Source of the DNA: Fasciolopsis buskii
Taxonomy: Eukaryota; Platyhelminthes; Trematoda; Plagiorchiida; Fasciolidae
Length of the DNA stretch: 64,000 nt
Direction of reading: 5' to 3'
Assembly: GCA_008360955.1 (NCBI GenBank)
Contig: LUCM01006408.1
Location: 1 to 64,000, forward strand
Below, one piece after another: positions 1-14,823 of the stretch. The position numbers were made by a program, and so were the translations under genes. Under the pieces are notes generated by a model that had not been told where the DNA came from, made no database searches, and worked only from the letters and a program-made list of their open reading frames with translations. Numbering within the stretch: the first letter of the stretch is position 1; the number at the start of each line of letters is the position of its first letter.

Positions 1-475
1 GGCGACTTGTCTTAAATGCCTCTCGAAATGCTCCCAAATGGCCAGCGTTTCAGATAGTCATTGCTGAGGAAGTCCTACTCACCGCCTTCTCGTTGTGGAA
101 GTGTTCCCACTTAAGTATGAAGAAGCGAATGTCCGGCCCCAGAGAGTTGACTGGTAATTGGTAATCGATTTAAAGGAAATAGTTGGGCCCTGATTCCAAA
201 CTAATCTCGGGTGACGCAACAAGCTTATAGATGTATTTTCACTGGCCTCTGTGGCGGAGTAATGTTCTTCGCACTTAGGATGTTCACCTCCAACCGAAAT
301 GGCTATGAACTGAGCAGTCAGTCACTGGTTCCCAGCAATTTACATGACCCTAAGATCGTCCTGCTGCCATGTGAGTTAGACCATTTGATGAAAGACTTGG
401 GGTATGGTCCCCTATTTCAATCCCCTACTTCGGTTTGAGCACCCGGGTATTACCAAACCCAGAGAGAACTCACGG
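1..475. repeat. Dispersed repeat, module Y, copy 1 (cut by window edge)
   Basis: Positions 1-415 match 32492-32906 almost base for base at a constant offset of 32491; I count only a handful of differences. Positions 36-205 also match about 31653-31820. From about 415 to 500 the match to 32906-32990 continues but at clearly lower similarity. A 75-codon open frame at 211-438 is shared by two copies; its product is unrecognised and is probably not a gene. The repeat runs off the left edge. Confidence 0.85.
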
Positions 476-639
476 ATCCCAATGGAAAACCGGTGATGTG
501 GAAATGTGGAATAATAGAACTACCATTTAATGTTTCTCTTTCCCCTTTTCCGTTTATTATTTTCGTCCCCCGCCATGATTTTAGTGGCGCACTATTTGTA
601 TCCGAATTTGTGCAATAAGTGAATAATATAGTAAATACT

Positions 640-985
640 TGAATTGGTGCACTTGTTATAAGGTAATGCTTGTTAGACTGAATTCGTAAGGGTCTTCGGT
701 TTTGAAGTGTTCATTTCTGGACTAATAGCCTCGGATATTAATCTAAGACTATCCAGAACTGGCTGCAAAGTTCCCAGATCCTCCTTTGAAATGACGGTGT
801 CTTCGGCGCGTTTGGGATTGGTGACTAAGGGAAGTTTTGGCGGATACTGGGGTCGAGTAAGGGCCTCGTGGGACTTCTCGTCGTAGTTACAGACGTCCTC
901 TTGTTTGGACGATTAGTACGTGTACTCCGCGGACATCCCGTCGATTCGCAGTTTTCCGCCAAGTGATTGTCTATTGATGAGCGGC
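640..985 (-). repeat. Dispersed repeat, module Z, copy 1, with a decayed coding trace on the minus strand
   Basis: The segment matches 17325-17672 in the same orientation, with about 80-85% similarity by eye. Read on the minus strand, both copies give a related peptide that contains PPKLPL followed by KR.EDTVI.KEDL. The frame is interrupted by stops. Conservation of the peptide between copies suggests that Z derives from the coding part of a mobile element or of an amplified gene, but I do not recognise the family. Confidence 0.6.
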
Positions 986-1108
986 TGAAATTTATGGTGG
1001 TATTCTGGAGCTCGACGGTTCGTGAAAATTTGATGAACGTGATCTCTTCCTCGACAAAACCTCACTGAGTTGATCCTGTTCGTACGTCCCATACAACAAT
1101 AAGGCGGT

Positions 1109-1608
1109 TTACAATAATGGGTGGTAAACACTCGGCCACTGCTTCGTTGAAGCGGAGATCTCTGCATTTTGTACAGTAATTTCGAGATAAGGTGAAGGAT
1201 ATGGGTATCTCAGCACTTGGGAAATTTGGATTTCATGGATACGACAGAATACCGCACTTGGTATTTCTAGTAGGGTTCGCAAGCAGGATTTAAAGAATTC
1301 GAATGAGATACAATCTTCTTTGGGTGACTTCCTTTTCATTTCATGGACGCTGACGCTTCCTCGTTCGTCGGGAAGCTTGGTAACGGTTTCATCCGATGAG
1401 AGTAGTAAGCGCACAATACAACAGCTTGTTCCCGCAGTTCGCAAATCCCGTAGTGCTCCAAGTTTTTTAGTGATTCCAATCGCTGAGTCAGAGGAGACAT
1501 TTTCTCTAGAATTTTAGGCTTAGAAATGCACGGTTGTTTCGAATTACACGTTTTTTGTCGTTCTGTGTCATCGTTGTGAGCTATTCTTAAGGGCTTTGAT
1601 GGATTCAA
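1109..1608 (-). pseudogene. Unrecognised minus-strand coding remnant
   Basis: Two overlapping minus-strand open frames (1336-1608 and 1109-1444) can be read as one polar peptide with a single frameshift near 1340-1440. It contains the string RLESLKNLEHYGICELREQA. It lies directly upstream, in minus-strand sense, of module Z, so it may be the N-terminal side of the same decayed element. No known domain was identified. Confidence 0.3.
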
Positions 1609-1939
1609 ATCATGTTCCTGCTAATTTATTTTTGAAGCAACCATATTATCCAGCAAAACAGGGATACCATAAATTTTCTACATTTCCATGGTGCAGTACA
1701 CTGCACTTCGGAAATGTAAGACTCTGTCAATTCCTCAGAAGATCCCATAAAATTGACAAAACTTTCTGTAAGCTTTGAGGGTCGTATACATCTTGCGTGT
1801 TTCAATAGGGCATGCTAATTACTTCATAGCGCGATTTTTTTAAATTAATTTATCAGTACTTGCAAAATAATTGACTTCAGATATAACCATGTGTGATTCC
1901 GACCTGTTTCAAGCCTCGAGGTCAAGATTGCCCGTTCAT

Positions 1940-2295
1940 CCTCTCCGTGTATAGTAAACTCCAGAAGCTATGGCCCGTGCCCCTTTTGCTACACTCATAA
2001 TGGGTCAACTGTGTGCGGTTAATGACACTCAAAGGTGCAGGATCCAAGTGAAAAAACTTGGTAGACGAGTAGCGAACACTCGTCGGTTGGGGTCCGAAAA
2101 ATCCGTCAACTAAGCTGGCTGGAGACACTGAATGATATGGCAGTGAACCGTGAACAGTGGCGATCGTGTTGTCATTTTCTATCGAATCAGAATGATTGAA
2201 AACACGTGTGTTTGTACAGTTAGACTGTGTTCCATGCGTTGGCTACCGCAACATTCTTATCTTTTACCGCTTATGTAGGTCCACTCCCTGTTCCG
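1940..2295 (+). mobile_element. RTE-like LINE fragment, 3' end
   Basis: The plus strand reproduces the C-terminal end of the same LINE ORF seen on the minus strand at 5048-5476 and 12701-13129. The shared tail is WLETLNDM...N.EQWRSCCHF, ending in LSNQND and a stop at about 2198. The shared 3' UTR (TTAGACTGTGTTCCATGCGT and the following bases) then runs to about 2295. One small frameshift lies near 2110. It is 5'-truncated and abuts a gypsy fragment on the opposite strand. Confidence 0.7.
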
Positions 2296-3140
2296 TTGTA
2301 GCGGTGAATAAGGCTTGCCTTGCTGTTTATCGCCGAACGATGATGATATGTTCGATGTTCTTGTTTCCACCACCATGGGGTGCTCTGCTTTGCAGCCGTA
2401 GGTCTAAAGCCTTCTTGAGGTTGTCGAAGGCGTGCTTTGCACTTTGCGGCAACGACAGTTTTGTTCTCCACCATTGAGTTTATCTTGTCGGGAAATGATG
2501 TTATCCACCGCGGAAGGTACGAGAACATCCCGATGGTACGACGCAGATTACATGTCCTTCGGGGGGGCATTTCGCGTAGTTTCTTTATTCGCTTTGGATC
2601 AGTCCTGACCTCTTTCTGCGATATGAGGCCACCCATTAATTGTATTTTGTCAATTGCTGTCACAGTTTTGTTGGTGTTAATGGTGATACCATATTTTGTA
2701 ACCTCTTTGGGAAATCGATCTGTCGTGATCGGCCTTTGTAAAACCGCAAACGGTTACATTGTCGATACAGACAAAGATATCCTCGATACCTTTCACTCTT
2801 TGGATTTCATCGAAGGCGCACTGAAAACAGGCGACGCCGTTAGTTACCTCCAAAGGTGTCGGAACTGATAAAGATTCCTACAAGCCTCAAACGCAATATA
2901 TGGTTTATTGTAACCAACTATGAGAATATGGTGACAAGTGCTCTTCAGATCCAGAATACTGAACATTGCGTAGTGTGATATGGCCTCGACCATCCTATCG
3001 ACTCGTAGAAGCGGCTAAACGTCTAGGTGTGTAAATGGATCGATTGGTTGACTAATCCACAACAGTTTGCTTCTTATGTGCCCTCTAAGAGCCGATTTAT
3101 TTCGGAATGGACAAAACGATCGTCTTCGTCAGATTGCCTG
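2271..3140 (-). mobile_element. Ty3/gypsy (CsRn1-like) pol fragment, reverse transcriptase
   Basis: Read on the minus strand, 3140 down to 2271 gives successive reverse-transcriptase blocks of a Ty3/gypsy retrotransposon: SILDLKST.H, AFEACRNLYQFRHL, VTNGVACFQ, the active-site block VCIDNVTVCG, and the thumb block P.RIKKLREMP..RTCNLRRTIG. At least one frameshift (after AFEA...RHL) and stop codons make it inactive. The catalytic box reads IDN rather than the usual YxDD; as I recall, DN-type boxes recur in CsRn1-like fluke elements. No LTR, RNase H or integrase is attached. Confidence 0.8.
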
Positions 3141-3297
3141 CGAGACTTGGTCAAAATGGCCTTGCTGTCACGTGGCAGGTGGACAAACAGTTGAGGGGAC
3201 TGCACAGTAGAGGTGTGCCGAACGGTATTTCTACTTTCTCATATAGTTCGCAAAAGTCCTGGCTAAGCTAGATCAACACAGAGGTACTCATGGTCGA

Positions 3298-3830
3298 ATG
3301 TTTGACGTTTCTATAAGACACGCTTTGGTAGCGAATGGTTGCCATTCGATAGTGGGTGATGGCATAAGATGGAGAAGTAGATGCCGTGTTTATTCAAGAA
3401 TTCCACGGCAGCTGTCGGACAAGAATCGAACGTTGTCTGTCAGATCGACTGCAAAGACTGTGAAAAAGGATACACGAGAAAAATCGGAAAGAATCTTAGG
3501 ATACGGACCCATAAGCACCAGTTGGCAACGAAAAGGCACGATGCATTCCCCAATTTCAGTTCACGAAGACCAGAAAGGTCACAGGTTCAACTTCAAAAAC
3601 GAGAGGGTCGTCGCTCAGGATAGAACAAAGCTTTCTAGGAGACTTCTTGAAGCCTGGCACTCCTCGGAAAGATCGCTAAGCAGACACGTCGATGTGGACC
3701 ACGTATACCTATCGATTCGATCAAAGGACCAATCAGTGCAAGCCAGTCGGAACGGATGCTGATTCAGCCTACAACATGTCAACGGTAGACGAAGAGGAAC
3801 AAAGCAACTGGGCAGCATCTCTACCCTACC
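3298..3830 (+). mobile_element. Penelope-like element fragment, GIY-YIG endonuclease
   Basis: Two plus-strand frames joined by a frameshift near 3540 encode the C-terminal endonuclease of a PLE. Frame 3381-3623 has VVCQIDCKDCEKGYTRKIGK, the degraded GIY-YIG core with the CxxC pair between the GIY and YIG strands, then R.HKHQ. Frame 3298-3762 continues with GHRFNF, RRLLEAWHS and the segment RHVDVDHVYLSIR. The YIG strand has decayed (YTRKIG). No RT remains upstream. The sequence differs from the 34.3-kb PLE endonuclease, so it is a separate PLE lineage. Confidence 0.7.
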
Positions 3831-4049
3831 ACTTCACCAAGAGCAGCCAGTCAGCACCGACTAAGGACTAGGGTGACCCATTTAGACGGACGATGGTAAC
3901 CAGACAATATCATGGCACTGACAACGTCACCTCGGCTAATGATGAAACGTTTGCAATCAAAATGCCCAGTCTAGCAAACAAACCAATGCCATCATCCTGT
4001 TGGGCCTGAGCTACGGGAAGGAACATCACTCTCTAACTTGCTATATATA

Positions 4050-4720
4050 TATTTATGCATTAAGGAATGGCCTTAACTGACAAGGTTGAAACCGCCTTTT
4101 TAGGCGGGATCCCGGTTAACAGTCTTTTATGCGCCGTAAGACTGCAGGGATCAATCGGCATCCGGAGGGATGGCCGTGTTAAGCGCAGCTTATTCGTCCT
4201 CTCAGCTTACGCCCCAACGCATCCGCCACTCTTGTTCGGAAGAGCAAAGGCTCCAACATTTTACTGATAGCAGGTAATTTCAATACAGAAGCTGGGAGAC
4301 TCATTGCATCGAACGTTTGTTTAGTTGAGCGCTGCGCTTTGTGTGCTCAGCAAAGAGGGGACGGGCTTCTGCAACTTTATGCGAACAATCGTCCATTCCT
4401 GTCTAGCACGAACTTCCGACATAGTTTGCGTCGGACAGCAACATGGCTCTCTAATTGGCCTGGTAATTCAGGTCGGATTTGCCCTATCACGATAAGCCAC
4501 CGTTGGCACAGTTCTTTCCAGAATTAGGTCTTACTGGACTGCATTCCCTGTGTTGGCCATCCCATTCTTTTCTTTTGTGCCCTCTGTAGATCGACCCCCT
4601 GTTCCATGTGCATATACATTCTTAATATAGAAACATGGAACTGGGGAAAGGCAGCGACCAGTGGGGCTTCCCCTCCCCTGTTGCGTAACTTTCAATGGTG
4701 ATGATGGTGATCCGCTAGCA
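4050..4720 (+). mobile_element. Internally deleted RTE-like LINE (endonuclease joined to 3' tail)
   Basis: Frame 4067-4267 carries the endonuclease-exonuclease-phosphatase (EEP) block with LLCAVRLQGS and SLFVLSAYAPT. Frame 4339-4527 carries the C-terminal EEP block with GDGLLQLYANNRPFLSSTNF and RTATW. The sequence passes at about 4528 directly into a diverged copy of the LINE 3' UTR (CTGCATTCCCTGTGTTGGCC onward), ending in a GATGATGGTGAT-type tail. The whole RT region is missing, so this is a deletion derivative, further broken by frameshifts. Confidence 0.65.
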
Positions 4721-4859
4721 TATTGTAAACCATTTACGACACTAAAGATGAGCCGTTGCGAGTATCCGGAGCGTTATCGGTAGAGGCATTGTGGATAGGC
4801 AAAGTGCTCAAGGAAATTTGGTTGGAGACAAAAGAGAATGAACTCTGAGCAGTAGCATC

Positions 4860-5597
4860 ATTATCAGCGTTCAGCGTTAAACAACAAGGCAAGCTTTATT
4901 GACCACTGCCTTTTCCCCAAGGTAACATGTCTATAAAAAAGTGAATATGCCAGGGGGACAGGGAGTGGACCTACACAGGTGGGAACGTATAAGAATGCTG
5001 CAGTAGCCAACACAAGGAACACAGTCTAACTGTACAAACGCACACTTTCAATCATTCTGATTCGATAGAAAATGACAACGCGATCGCCACTGTTCGGAAT
5101 TGACTACCATATCGTTTAGTGTCTCCAGCCAGCTAGTTGACGAGTCTTTCGGGCCCCAAACAACAGGACGTGAGACACCTACTTTAATTAAGTTCGTTGT
5201 GCATTTTCTCATTCCACGTTGCCACGTCATCCGTCGAACTCCACATGGCTTTTTCATTTCCGAGGGAGGAACGCAAAATACGGCACGATATGGTATACGA
5301 GTGTTTGCCATACGCAACGCGTGACCCGACCAGCATAGTCTACTAAGTTTCATACGCTGAGATAAGGTATTCTGAGAGCCGGCACCTAGTATTAGATTCC
5401 TGACCTCCACATTACTCACCCGATCATCCAATCCAATCCAATCCAATCTAATCCAATCCAATCCTAACGTTAACACGTAGACATCGGTGTTCGGAAACCT
5501 CTAACCGACGAACATCTCCCACACGCATAATCCACGTCTGGCAACCGTTTTGTCGTGGTTATAGGCAAGCCGTCACGACACGTCAAGGTGTAGTCTT
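4860..5597 (-). mobile_element. RTE-like LINE deletion derivative, minus strand
   Basis: The minus strand encodes the LINE C-terminus (frame 5476-5048), from RVSNVEVRNLILG through LCWSGHALRMA to EQWRSRCHFLSNQND, followed by a 3' UTR and simple-repeat tail at 4860-4875. Bases 4866-5547 are nearly identical to 12520-13199. Bases 5552-5597 then match 14008-14055, so about 800 bases present in the second copy are missing here. Both copies start at the same 5' boundary. The frame is opened by a pentanucleotide repeat. Confidence 0.8.
5427..5463 (-). repeat. ATCCA pentanucleotide repeat inside a LINE ORF
   Basis: There are about seven ATCCA-type units, one with a C-to-T change. On the minus strand they encode alternating LDWI/GLDW residues just before RVSNVEV. 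The identical array occurs at 13081-13117 in the sister copy. Confidence 0.85.
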
Positions 5598-5599
5598 AC

Positions 5600-7600
5600 T
5601 TTGGCGTTTCAGTGTAAGTGTTTGCAAAACGGTTGGTGTAGACAGTATCCTGCGCATCGCCTTCGAGTTATGCTCCGTGGTTAGCCCCGTATTTGCTCTT
5701 TGTCTCTTCTCACTTACAATATTTCGTTTTTTGAATAAACGCAATTTTTTTCTTGTGCCCCACACAGTAAAATTCTTCTCTCTCTAACAGGCGTCGTTTC
5801 TTTTCTCTTAATTGTTTTCGAAAGTTTTGGAACCCTTTATCTCATATCGGTTGCATCCTTTACTTGAACGTGAAAGTTTGCTTTGAGGCTACCACTCGCG
5901 TTGTTCTGCCGCTGATCTGCAGGTTGTCTTTTCACTTTACTTGTCAGCTGCACCCCATAACAACGGCGAAGCTCACTTATTCTCCCTGAGCATTTTTCAG
6001 ATCTTCGATCACGTTTAACACTAAAGTCTGCTGTCAAAATTGCCTTTTTCCCTGTTCCGTCTGACTCGTATTGTGAATGTTTCCTCAGTGAACAAACTGC
6101 CTGTGTCCAGGTTGATGAGGTTCTGTTTGTCCCTCCCTGTGAATGCTAGTGTTATGCAAGGTTCCGTGCCTGTTCCCATCCCTTCCGTCTACCTGTTATC
6201 GTTAACGATTTTCTGTGGCTTGAAGCATGAGTATAGTGGAGAAGCATGTCCCATGGCCATTAGCACTGACTACACGGGAGAAGGGTTTGAACAGTGGGAA
6301 ACCGGCAGCTATGGGGCGATATCTACCGTGGCGTGGAACCGTATAGTCTCACCACGTCAGAAGATGACGAACCTGGGGACAGCGAGTTTCCATCTGCTAA
6401 TAATATCCAACCGACTTCAGTTTCACCAATAATGCCACTTTTCAGTGCTCCCGTTTTTACTCCACTATTCGCCGAGCCTCCAACTACATCGATTGCTATC
6501 TTATTGTTCGCTGTACGTCAAATCCCACCGATCTTGGACGATCTCTGCTTGGAGCTTCATTCACCATGTCTGCTTCATTTCTTCCAAGACTTCCCTCCTT
6601 TTCAGCTCATTCGAGTATTCCCCTTATTCTCCCCGGCTGAATTTAGGCCCTACTTCTCTTTGTTCCTTACGGCCACTTCAATTACTGGACTTGTCCATAA
6701 GTTCTTTTTGTTCGTCATCATTTGTTTCTACTGTCTCCTCTTATGCTATGCCCAGAGTTTATTTTCTGTTTCGCACGAAAGTCTTTTTTTGCACCCGCCT
6801 TCCATCTTTTTTAGTACAAAGCTAAAATCCGCTGCTGTCATATGTGGAGCTTCGTCTACTCTTATTTCTCTTGATCGGCTTTAACAATTAGTCATCAGAT
6901 CGACCGACGATCTCTGTCTGACTTTTAGTCTGCAGTCACTTTCCCATTGTTGGGCACCTGCCTCACCATCTTTGTTACTATTTTGGCTTCTGGTCTTTAT
7001 AACTCACTTCGGGAGTTCTCCTTCCTATGGCTTTCTCGCTCTTTTCATACTCAGGAGCCAATCACCCTTACCAAATCTCCACCCTAGGTATTGAACTACT
7101 TTACTTTTGTTTGCCTTTATTCTCTGGTCTGCAGATTTCTGGAGCACGCTTCTTCTCTCTGCGTTTTCACCCACCCACGATTCTTCTGTTTTTAAAATCG
7201 GGGTCAACAGACTACATCTTACATTTTGTTCCCCGTGCTCGTCTTCTTTACAATGTCTTCTGACTGTGGACTTGCCTCTTTTACCATAACTCACTTTATA
7301 TTATGAAAAGCTGCCAGGTGGGGTTTTAATCAGCACTGAACCCAGGGCTGCGGATGGGAAGCGTACGCGCGATGCAGTCCTGTGTAAATCAGACGTTTCA
7401 GTTAAAACCCGGTTCGCTTTGTTATTGTGTTCTTTGTTTTGGAAAAGCCACTGGGCTACCGATAATTTTTTCTCGCCTCACATCCATGCCGTATCGCTTA
7501 CAAGGTTTTTTGTATCAAGTCCTCAGTACAGCCGTTAGTGCTCCTTTCTACCAAGCTAACAGTATACATTACATTTAGATCCTACACCAGTAATTCATTT
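5600..7600. other. Pyrimidine-rich upstream region, no gene recognised
   Basis: The plus strand is strongly T/C-rich, especially 6400-7300, which starves it of stop codons and yields overlapping open frames in several phases (6040-6432, 6294-6884, 6445-6825, 7027-7263). These are composition artefacts rather than genes. No TATA box or CpG-island-like promoter could be assigned. As the segment directly upstream of the TTBK exon it is probably the end of a 5' intron or outron. Confidence 0.5.
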
Positions 7601-7614
7601 TCCCTCTTTTACAG
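7601..7614 (+). promoter_or_regulatory. Splice acceptor (cis 3' splice site or trans-splice acceptor) of the TTBK coding exon
   Basis: A T/C-rich run, TCCCTCTTTTACAG, ends at 7614 and is followed by the exon bases TGGACT. It lies 54 bases ahead of the first ATG at 7669 and has no in-frame coding before it. The exon therefore probably begins at 7615 with a short 5' UTR. Trematodes use both cis- and spliced-leader trans-splicing; the sequence cannot tell which applies. Confidence 0.6.
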
Positions 7615-7662
7615 TGGACTCGAATTCCCTTCAAGCCTCTCGTAGGCTGTTGTTCCCTGTAA

Positions 7663-11058
<3,396 letters not shown>

Positions 11059-11061
11059 TAA

Positions 11062-12500
11062 TTTGCTTGAAGGGGACTCTCACCCGCCATTAGTGTCCCT
11101 CTCGGGTTGTAATCACTGTATGCTGCCGAACTTCAGTCTTTCTACTTGATATCTCTCCTGTTGTGAATGCTTCACACTGCATTGCGCTTCAAATGTCACC
11201 GAAATTCTTGTTCTTTCCGATGGGATAGGTTGCTGCCTCATTCCACTTCATGCGACCCAGTGTGAGTTTTGTTTCTATATAATAAAAATCCGAAATCTGT
11301 TGGAAGTCAAAAGCAGTCAGCAGTTAGATTAAAACAACGCAGTGTCTCCCGTAGTGCATAATCTGTTTGGTGAGTGTTTCCGATGTTCACCACCATGGTC
11401 ATTAGTACACCTGATACGTAGTTTATGCATGTAATCCGTAATTTAGGCGGTCTTGAGGTGACATACACAGCGCTTAAAATGCTTCCTGAAGTGGTCGATT
11501 CCTGCGGTAGTTTCGATCGCATTCGTTCTTATGATGATTATGCAAATCCTAGCGAAAAGGATTGATTAATGTATTGTGAGAATGTCACTGGTTTAAATCC
11601 ATATTTTGTATTTTCGCTGTTGGCGGTAATAGCTGCCCCGGTTCTTCTTACGATATGGCCTTTGAATCAGTGGGTTTTTCCAACGATGGCGATCTGATAT
11701 TTTCTCATCGGCATAATCTCTTTAAATAATCCAGCATATTCCTACGTGGATTCAAATTCAGGGACTTGGGCTGTCATGAAAAAGGTCTCTTTCGATCACT
11801 TTAATAATTCCCTGTCTGCGTAAGTATGAATAATCGTCTTGGAAGGTTACTGGTTTGATTTAGAGATTCTTACAAATTGCTCCTACAGGCCTTCACCCAC
11901 GGACCTCCGAAAAAGGAACTTACTCTCGACGCCTCTAAAGTGGGTCAATATTCTCGAGCTTTCTTTTATTGACCTGCAGTACTTCAAAAATGGAGAGTAT
12001 AAATGCTCCCACTTTCCCCATTCGTATAGCCCGTCAAATAGTTTTCTTTCCGTAATTCCTGTTAAACGGAGAAACTCGCAACGACAGAATTTAGTAGGCT
12101 GACGAGTCGGCTTATCACAGCATACGATATATAAATACATTTTGAAGGCGGTCGGACTAGATCGACCAATCTCAGAACATACCTGATCGATGCGAAGTAC
12201 AGTTGTTGTGAGGTACCAGTCTGGTTGGAACTGGTTTTCTCACATTCAGGTAGAACTCCAGTGATATGACAAACAGTTTCAACTTTAGTTTTCTGAAATT
12301 CACCGCGGGATACGGACCTTAGTTTCTTCAGTGTACGTATTCTAATACGGGTTTGTGAAATATAATAGTTACCGTGTTGGAGATACAAGTTTGCATGTCA
12401 CTTGGACATAACTTATAATCCAGAGAGGATTAGTGTATGTTGCTTATATATAACTGACATGGATCGCTCTCGTAGAGATGACCTCCCCACACCGCAGATG
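11062..12500. other. Intronic sequence, nothing recognised
   Basis: This is T-rich intronic DNA with only short open frames (for example 11839-12102 on the plus strand and 12388-12062 on the minus strand). None has a recognisable domain or convincing splice signals. Confidence 0.5.
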
Positions 12501-12514
12501 GTTACCATCATCAT

Positions 12515-14055
12515 CGTCATCGTTCAGCGTTAAACAGCAAGGCAAGCTTTCCTGACCACTGCCTTTTCCCCAAGGTAACATGTCTATAAAAAAGTGAATA
12601 TGCCAGGGGGACAGGGAGTGAACCTACACAGGTGGGAACGTATAAGAATGCTGCAGTAGCCAACACAAGGAACACAGTCTAACTGTACAAACGCACACTT
12701 TCAATCATTCTGATTCGATAGAAAATGACAACACGATCGCCACTGTTCGGAATTGACTACCATATCGTTTAGTGTCTCCAGCCAGCTAGTTGACGAGTCT
12801 TTCGGGCCCCAAACAACAGGACGTGAGACACCTACTTTAATTAAGTTCGTTGTGCATTTTCTCATTCCACGTTGCCACGTCATCCGTCGAACTCCACATG
12901 GCTTTTTCATTTCCGAGGGAGGAACGCAAAATACGGCACGATATGGTATACGAGTGTTTGCCATACGCAACGCGTGACCCGACCAGCATAGTCTACTAAG
13001 TTTCATACGCTGAGATAAGGTATTCTGAGAGCCGGCACCTAGTATTAGATTCCTGACCTCCACATTACTCACCCGATCATCCAATCCAATCCAATCCAAT
13101 CTAATCCAATCCAATCCTAACGTTAACACGTAGACATCGGTGTTCGGAAACCTCTAACCGACGAACATCTCCCACACGCATAATCCACGTCTGGAAACCG
13201 TACAACAGAACTGAGAGCACTGCGGCACAGTACACACGACCTTTCAACTTCAGTGAAATATCAGACCGACAGCACAAATGTGCTTCAGCCCAACGTAAGC
13301 TGCTCGAGCCTTCGATTTACGCGTGTTTACCTCCACTCCCGCGCGACCATCGTTCGACAAGCAGCTACCAAGGTAGGTAAAACGGTCCACAGTCATTAGT
13401 TCATCTCCACCCAGTGCCAAGTTTGGCACTACTGTCGTCCAGTCTTGTAACGGCACTTTGCACTTTGAAGGTGCAAAACACAAGCCAAAGCGAGCAACCG
13501 ACCTCGAGAGTCAATATAGCGCACATTATGCATGGTCCGCGGATTCGAACAGGCACAACGACATCTGCATAGTCTAGGTCATGCAGATTCCTTCCATTTT
13601 CCAGTTCAACTCATATATTCAGAAGACCTCCTAGAGCATCTTCCATCACCTCGTCCATCCTTGCGATGACCAAAACAGTTTGAAATTATTTGTAGGCATG
13701 TCACTTATGACGATTGATATACGGGTGCTGCTAGGGGGTCCAACCGCTAAACAGAAGAACGAATAGGGTTCTCAACCAAAGCCTTTACTTCTGACAAGAA
13801 CCTGATCGCAAGGCAGAGGGGTATAACTGAGGTGTAGCCCATCTACTTGGATCAATTATTCTTATACTCGTTTTTCCGACTGAGCTGCTAGCTCAGACCA
13901 ACCCCCGACTGGGAAGACCAGGAGACTTCTTCGTCGGACTTCTACCCATTGACCTTCCAGGCATGATTGAATCTCCGGCTTGAGATAAGCCATCCTGTAT
14001 AGCTCGTTTTGTCATGGTTATAGGCAAGCCGTCACGACACGTCAAGGTGTAGTCT
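12515..14055 (-). mobile_element. RTE-like LINE fragment, minus strand (sister copy)
   Basis: In minus-strand order the copy carries a decayed RT core near 13640-13540 (YADVV in place of YADD). It continues with FAPSKCKV.LQDW, VDRFTYLGSCLSNDGR and KARAAYVGLKH (13483-13250), then LKLKGRVYCA near 13240-13210. The pentanucleotide-repeat segment (13117-13081) and the C-terminal block ending LSNQND (to about 12705) follow, with a 3' UTR and an ATC-rich tail near 12500-12520. Frameshifts separate the blocks. The copy sits antisense in the TTBK intron and shares its 5' boundary with the shorter copy at 4860-5597. Confidence 0.8.
13081..13117 (-). repeat. ATCCA pentanucleotide repeat inside a LINE ORF, second copy
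   Basis: The same array, with the same single variant unit, occurs at 5427-5463. It keeps the LINE frame open. Confidence 0.85.
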
Positions 14056-14245
14056 CGTTATGATAGCGGCAGATTATTTGGTCAAACTGCAGTAGTTTCT
14101 ACATGAGCCAGGCGTTAACTTTCAGTTGTAAAGACTTCTGCGGTGCCGTTTCACGCGTCAGTTATTTGAAAGCGGTATCCGCTGGTCTTTTTCCTACCGA
14201 TTGATACAGCCTCTTTCGATTAGATTTTGCTTTCTGGTGACATGC

Positions 14246-14823
14246 TGTTATGTTGCCGAGTTTGGTTGGTCTATGCACACTGAAGCACAAGACACAAGTA
14301 CTCGCAGCGCACGATATCACAGGAGCACACAGCCTGTAGTCTAGTAGGACACGAACACACACACACACAGATGCTGGAGACATAAAAGTTCGGGCTCAAG
14401 ACTCAAGACCCGTAGTGGCACAACGAATGGGACAGATTTGCTGCTCCCTTGAATGAGCAGCCACACGGAACAATAAGCGGCGCGAAAGACGAACAGCTAG
14501 CCCAGCCCGCTAGCGGAAGAGAGAAGACGAACACAGAGTACTGCCGCGCGTTTATTGGTGACCCACCAACACACGTCAGAATTCAAGTGAGCTCTATCGT
14601 TTATATAATTTTGTTGGGTGGCCTTGATCGATGTGTGGACTAGCCAATCACAGAACGGGCTTTTATGTATCTTTTTGCGGACATATAAAAGTATTCAACC
14701 GCACAATATTTAAAATAACGTCAATTTCGAAATATTGAGTAAAGGATAGATTCTTTTGGAAAATTAGTAGCAGAAATGAAATCTGCGGCTCCAAAAACCT
14801 TGGAATGGTCATCGACCATAACA
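14246..14823 (-). mobile_element. Solo LTR with 5-bp target-site duplication
   Basis: A 578-bp unit begins TGTTATG and ends CATAACA, the TG...CA ends and short inverted repeat typical of LTRs. It is flanked on both sides by CATGC (14241-14245 and 14824-14828), a perfect 5-bp target duplication as made by Ty3/gypsy-type integrases. Read on the minus strand, a TATATAAA box (14607-14600) is followed about 45 bases later by AATAAA (14556-14551), which orients the LTR. Related copies lie at 26872-27430 and 29872-30076. No internal retrotransposon sequence adjoins it, so it is a solo LTR left by recombination. Confidence 0.85.

Noticed and set aside
211..438. 75-codon frame repeated at 32702-32896
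   Set aside because: Shared because the DNA repeat is nearly identical; the frame is shortened by a point change in the second copy and has no domain.
6294..6884. 196-codon plus-strand frame upstream of TTBK
   Set aside because: Lies in a pyrimidine-rich tract where overlapping frames are also open; Phe/Leu/Ser-rich with no domain.
14449..14643. 64-codon frame with a relative on the minus strand at 27235-26948
   Set aside because: Similarity arises because both lie in copies of the same LTR; replacement changes are frequent, so no sign of protein constraint.
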